The notes below the pieces were generated by a model. That model did not search any database and was not told the origin of the DNA. It was given only the letters and a program-made list of their open reading frames with translations. 10,614 bases of DNA, from positions 1 to 10,614 of the forward strand of contig CAYQBU010000139.1 in assembly GCA_964415785.1 (NCBI GenBank), in the 5' to 3' direction. The position numbers and the translations under genes were made by a program. The first letter of the stretch is position 1. Every line of letters starts with the position of its first letter. This document shows positions 7,539-10,614 of this stretch, piece by piece. The stretch is from SLJM01 sp964415785 (GTDB taxonomy: Bacteria; Myxococcota_A; Bradymonadia; Bradymonadales; Bradymonadaceae).

Positions 7539-7571
7539 AACCTGACAGCCCAGACAGGGGTCTGTTAGGTT
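7539..7571. promoter_or_regulatory. candidate operator dyad in the divergent spacer
   Basis: AACCTGACAG (7539-7548) and CTGTTAGGTT (7562-7571) are inverted repeats matching at nine of ten positions, with 13 bases between them and centres 23 bases apart, about two helical turns. A second, offset perfect palindrome, CAGAC-AGGG-GTCTG (7551-7564), overlaps it. They lie in the 123-base gap between two divergent genes, where a shared regulator would bind. No convincing promoter hexamers were found in the gap. A transcribed hairpin is the alternative reading. Confidence 0.5.
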
Positions 7572-7622
7572 AAAGCGCAGCACCAGCCCCCTCGCGCATC
7601 TCTTCTCTGGGAGTATTTTTAC

Positions 7623-9530
7623 ATGAGTCGCCGTGTTTCCGTATTAGTTTATGGCGATTGTCCGGAGCTGGAAAGGTGTGACATCGATTTCGAGGTCACC
7701 CGACTCGACGGTAGTCGCCTCGACGAAAGCCTCAAGGATAGCCTCTCGGATTTCGAATTGGCCGTCATGGAGGCCGGCAGCGATGACCCCCAGCCGCGGC
7801 GCTACGTTCGGTTTTTGAATCAGGCCGCCCCTGAGTGCGCCACGATCATGCTCTTTGAGCCCGACGCCACCGACCAAATCGAGGGATTGCTCCACGCCGG
7901 GCTCGACGACTACCTGGTGCGAAGCGGGGAGGTCGACACCATGGCCTCCTTGCTGATGCACAGCATCGAAAAAAATATGCAGCATCGCTTCATCCGGCGC
8001 CGTCTCCATGAAAACGATCGCCGCTTCTGGACCCTCTTCAACCACTGTCCTCAAGGGTTGGCGATCCTCGATCTCAAGGGGCGCTATGAACACGCCAACG
8101 CCTCCTTTTGCGATCTGCTGGGCTATAACCTCGATGAGCTTCGCCCCTGCGGCCTGGGCGACAACCTCTCAGAGGAAGATCGCCCCATATGGACTCGCCT
8201 TCGCCGTGAGTTGGTCGACGAACAACAGGATTTTGCGCGCCTCAAGCTCTCCTTTCTCCACCATAGCGAGGAGCGGCGATGGACGGAGACGGCGGCCGTC
8301 TTATTGAGGGCCCACGACGGCAGCCCCTCTCATATCCTGGTGATGATCGAAGACCACACGCAGCGGCGCCGCATTCAGGACAACCTGGAACACGCCGATC
8401 GGATGCAGGCCATGGGACGACTGGCCGGCGAGGTGGCCCACGACTTCAATAACCTGCTGACGATCATCAATAGCCATTGCTATATCTTGCGGGAGCATGA
8501 CTCCGACGCCCAACGCCAGCATTGGAGCATCGATCGCATCAAAAATACGGCGGAGCGCGGCGCCAAGTTGACGCGCCAACTCATGGCCCTGGGCCGGCAA
8601 AAATCGAGCAGCGACGACGTCATCGATCCCAATCACCATCTCAAGCAAATGCGGGCGGTGCTGGAGAGTCTCTTTGGCAAGGGCGTCCGCGTCCATCTGG
8701 CCCTGGGCGACGAGCTTCGGGCGATCGTCATCGATCCCAATCAATTCGAGCAGATCGTCATGAACCTGGCGATCAACGCCCACGACGCCATGGATCGGGG
8801 CGGCCGGTTTGAAATCCGCACCTACAACCTGGAGGTTGACGTCCCCAGCAGCGCCATGCCCGCCGAGCTTCCCCGCGGCCTGTATACGGTGCTCGAGATC
8901 AGCGACACCGGCCACGGCATGTCCACCGAGGTCCAGCAGCAGATCTTTGAACCCTTCTTCACCACCAAGGACGTCGGCGATGGCACGGGCCTGGGACTGG
9001 CAACGGTCCACAATGTAGTTCGCCAACACGACGGTCATATCACCGTCGATAGTGAAGAGGGCCGAGGCTCGACCTTTACGGTCTTCTTTCCCTCGAGCCG
9101 ACAGGATTCCGATACCCCGCCCAAGTTGCGACGGGCCCGACAGGGAACCCCCATGAAGGGCCATGAGACGATCCTATTGGTGGAGGACGAAAAAGAGCTG
9201 CGCATTCCCGTTCGCGACCTGCTTCTCGACAAGGGTTACCAGGTCATCGACGCCGCCAACGGCAAGCAAGCCCTGGCGATCAGCAAGAATTTCGAGGGCC
9301 CGATCCACCTGCTGCTCACGGACGTCATCATGCCCGGCCTCGACGGGGTTCGTCTGGCCGACAAGATCAAGGAGGAGCGGCCAGATACTGCCGTTCTTTT
9401 GATGTCGGGCTATACGGCAGATACACTGACGCGCGATGAGCAACCCCACCAGGAGCGGCCCCTTCTCCAAAAACCCTTCGGCATGGATATTCTGAGCCGA
9501 ACGATTCGAAATATCCTCAATACCCGTTGA
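7623..9530 (+). CDS. hybrid sensor histidine kinase: degenerate receiver, PAS, HisKA, ATPase, receiver
   Basis: This is a 635-residue soluble hybrid kinase with no membrane segment. Residues 1-120 look like a receiver fold: the phospho-Asp position is E50 (FELAVMEAG), and the conserved Lys is replaced by R100 (DDYLVR), so it should not be phosphorylated. A PAS domain (about 132-250) follows. The dimerization/phosphoacceptor helix has GEVAHDFNNLL with H273. The ATPase domain has the N box NLAINAHDA (N385), DTGHGM (428-433), FEPFFTTK and GTGLGL. The C-terminal receiver (about 514-632) has acidic E521/D522, phospho-acceptor D567 in LLLTDVIMPGLDG, S595 and K617. The ATG has GGGAG nine bases upstream. 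It diverges from the barrel-lipoprotein gene and overlaps dusB by 14 bases at the 3' ends. No DNA-binding output domain or cognate regulator is present, so the signal and output are unknown. Confidence 0.93.
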   Translation: MSRRVSVLVYGDCPELERCDIDFEVTRLDGSRLDESLKDSLSDFELAVMEAGSDDPQPRRYVRFLNQAAPECATIMLFEPDATDQIEGLLHAGLDDYLVRSGEVDTMASLLMHSIEKNMQHRFIRRRLHENDRRFWTLFNHCPQGLAILDLKGRYEHANASFCDLLGYNLDELRPCGLGDNLSEEDRPIWTRLRRELVDEQQDFARLKLSFLHHSEERRWTETAAVLLRAHDGSPSHILVMIEDHTQRRRIQDNLEHADRMQAMGRLAGEVAHDFNNLLTIINSHCYILREHDSDAQRQHWSIDRIKNTAERGAKLTRQLMALGRQKSSSDDVIDPNHHLKQMRAVLESLFGKGVRVHLALGDELRAIVIDPNQFEQIVMNLAINAHDAMDRGGRFEIRTYNLEVDVPSSAMPAELPRGLYTVLEISDTGHGMSTEVQQQIFEPFFTTKDVGDGTGLGLATVHNVVRQHDGHITVDSEEGRGSTFTVFFPSSRQDSDTPPKLRRARQGTPMKGHETILLVEDEKELRIPVRDLLLDKGYQVIDAANGKQALAISKNFEGPIHLLLTDVIMPGLDGVRLADKIKEERPDTAVLLMSGYTADTLTRDEQPHQERPLLQKPFGMDILSRTIRNILNTR

Positions 9531-10575
9531 GCTGACGCTCGATGGCGCGACCACGGGGATGGCTCTTGGCGCCGATCTCATCGATGGCGGCGTTGGCCTC
9601 GATGGCGGCGTCGATGGCCTGATGAACGTCGTCGATGGTCTCCATTGAGCCCAGGCGGCGACGCAGGATCTTTTCGCCCGGCGTCTCTCGAAAATACCAC
9701 AGCAGATGCTTGCGGATCTCGCGGCAGGTGCGCTCTGGGCCCACGTGCTCGACGTAGAGCGCGACGTGGCGACGGATCATGGCCCGCCGCTCCTGGGCTC
9801 CCGGACGATCCGGCAAGGGGTCCTGGCGCAGATCGGCGAGGATTTCTCGAAACACCCAGGGATTTCCAAGGGCTCCGCGGGCGACCATGATCCCATCGCA
9901 GCCCGTGGCGTGGAACATGCGTCGCGTCGAGCGCCAATCGCAGACATCGCCATTGCCGATCACGGGCATCTCCACGGCCTTGACGAGCTCTCGAATCACG
10001 GCCAGGTCGGCGTGGCCTTCGTAGCCCTCGCCACGAGTTCGCCCGTGAATCGTCAGGGCTGCCGCGCCAGACCGATCCATGGCCCGAGCCACCTCGATGG
10101 CGTCGGTATCCTCCCATCCCGCGCGGGTTTTACCGGTCACCGGAATATCGACGGCTTCGCTCATGGCCGAAAAAATCTCGGCGACGCGCTCCGGCTCTCG
10201 AAGCAGGGCCGCGCCGTGCCCACTGGAGACAACTTTGCGCATCGGACAACCCATATTGACGTCCACCAGATCGGCCCCCATGGACTCGGCAATCGCTGCC
10301 GCCTCGGCCATCATCGCCGGATCTCTGCCGTAGAGTTGAACCCCGACGGGGGCTTCCTCGGGCTGGAGATCAACCATCCTCAAGGTGCGCTCCGAGCCAT
10401 GGACCAGCCCCTTGTCGCTGACCATCTCGGTGACCACCATTCCGGCGCCCATCTCGCGGCATAGCTTTCGAAAGGGAGGGTTGGTCACCGCCGCCATCGG
10501 CGACAGGACCACAGGTGGATCGACGATGCAATCGGCGCCCAGAACGAGGGGCTCGACCTCCACAGGTTCTGGCAC
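9517..10575 (-). CDS. dusB: tRNA-dihydrouridine synthase, DusB type
   Basis: Dus enzymes reduce specific uridines in tRNA to dihydrouridine using FMN and NADPH. The 352-residue protein starts the TIM barrel with VVLSPMAAVTNPPFRKL. The catalytic acid is C110 in NMGCPMRKV. FMN and tRNA contacts are expected at K149 (GKTRAGW), H177 (IHGRTR), N208 (GNGD) and R233 (VARGALGNPWVF). The C-terminal helical domain has REIRKHLLWYFRETPG, typical of DusB-like members; assignment to the B subfamily is by overall resemblance. The start is GTG 10575, supported by GGGGAGG four bases upstream; the first in-frame ATG (residue 27) would cut into the first barrel strand. The gene is convergent with the hybrid kinase. 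Its upstream region runs off the window after 39 bases, so a cotranscribed upstream gene cannot be excluded. Confidence 0.95.
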   Translation of the reverse strand: MPEPVEVEPLVLGADCIVDPPVVLSPMAAVTNPPFRKLCREMGAGMVVTEMVSDKGLVHGSERTLRMVDLQPEEAPVGVQLYGRDPAMMAEAAAIAESMGADLVDVNMGCPMRKVVSSGHGAALLREPERVAEIFSAMSEAVDIPVTGKTRAGWEDTDAIEVARAMDRSGAAALTIHGRTRGEGYEGHADLAVIRELVKAVEMPVIGNGDVCDWRSTRRMFHATGCDGIMVARGALGNPWVFREILADLRQDPLPDRPGAQERRAMIRRHVALYVEHVGPERTCREIRKHLLWYFRETPGEKILRRRLGSMETIDDVHQAIDAAIEANAAIDEIGAKSHPRGRAIERQLNGY

Positions 10576-10577
10576 TT

Positions 10578-10595
10578 CGCCTCCCCACCGAGGCG
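10578..10595 (-). promoter_or_regulatory. GC hairpin containing the dusB ribosome-binding site
   Basis: On the minus strand CGCCTC (10595-10590) pairs perfectly with GAGGCG (10583-10578) around a six-base loop GGTGGG. The 3' arm and loop contain the GGGGAGG ribosome-binding site, and the stem ends two bases before the GTG start. If it forms in the mRNA it would mask the site, which would allow control by temperature, ribosome loading or a ligand. A six-pair stem can occur by chance. Confidence 0.5.
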
Positions 10596-10614
10596 GTTTG
10601 AGTTGTTCAAAAGG

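Noticed and set aside
7521..7539. TCCGA-N9-TCGGA inverted repeat in the leader of the barrel gene.
   Set aside because: Five-base arms with a nine-base loop are too short to separate from chance.
7500..7583. A 28-residue upstream extension of the barrel lipoprotein.
   Set aside because: It would put a Cys-rich, non-signal segment ahead of a good lipoprotein signal and lacks a ribosome-binding site, whereas AGAGGT sits right before the ATG pair at 7502/7499.
8301..9164. A 287-codon minus-strand open frame within the hybrid kinase.
   Set aside because: The opposite strand encodes all kinase motifs in order; the antisense frame shows no domain and no ribosome-binding site.

Overview
This window is a gene-dense stretch of a moderately GC-rich bacterial chromosome. 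The organism is almost certainly Gram-negative, because one gene encodes a lipoprotein that ends in an outer-membrane beta-barrel of the Omp85 type. The rsmD-coaD-aminotransferase string, the orphan hybrid kinase and the lipoprotein/propeller/barrel fusion fit a deltaproteobacterial-type lineage (Myxococcota or Bradymonadota-like). That placement is an inference from gene style only. No insertion sequence, phage gene, tRNA, rRNA or CRISPR array was found.

Layout. Bases 1-176 hold no gene I can support; they contain a weak candidate promoter. Then follow three rightward housekeeping genes: rsmD (177-728, 16S rRNA m2G966 methylation), coaD (897-1397, coenzyme A synthesis) and a class I beta-subgroup aspartate aminotransferase (1444-2619). 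The leftward pair 7499-2616 converges on them: a 988-residue lipoprotein with a zinc-protease domain, a TolB-like propeller and an Omp85-like barrel, followed 45 bp later by oligoendopeptidase F (pepF). Diverging from the barrel gene is a hybrid histidine kinase (7623-9530). Its 3' end overlaps that of the leftward dusB gene (10575-9517, tRNA dihydrouridine synthase).

How the parts may work together. rsmD, coaD, aspC and dusB are independent housekeeping functions. The interesting core is 2616-9530: an envelope metalloprotease fused to an outer-membrane barrel, a co-directional cytoplasmic oligopeptidase, and a divergently transcribed sensor kinase with an inactive-looking receiver domain at its N-terminus. 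The 123-bp divergent spacer carries an imperfect dyad that could be an operator. A link between kinase and protease genes is plausible from position but unproven.

Several RNA-level structures lie outside the coding regions: a perfect 11-bp inverted repeat with an inner second stem between rsmD and coaD, a short hairpin just before the aminotransferase ribosome-binding site, and a GC hairpin that contains the ribosome-binding site of dusB. Both convergent gene pairs overlap at their stop codons, leaving no space for an intergenic terminator.
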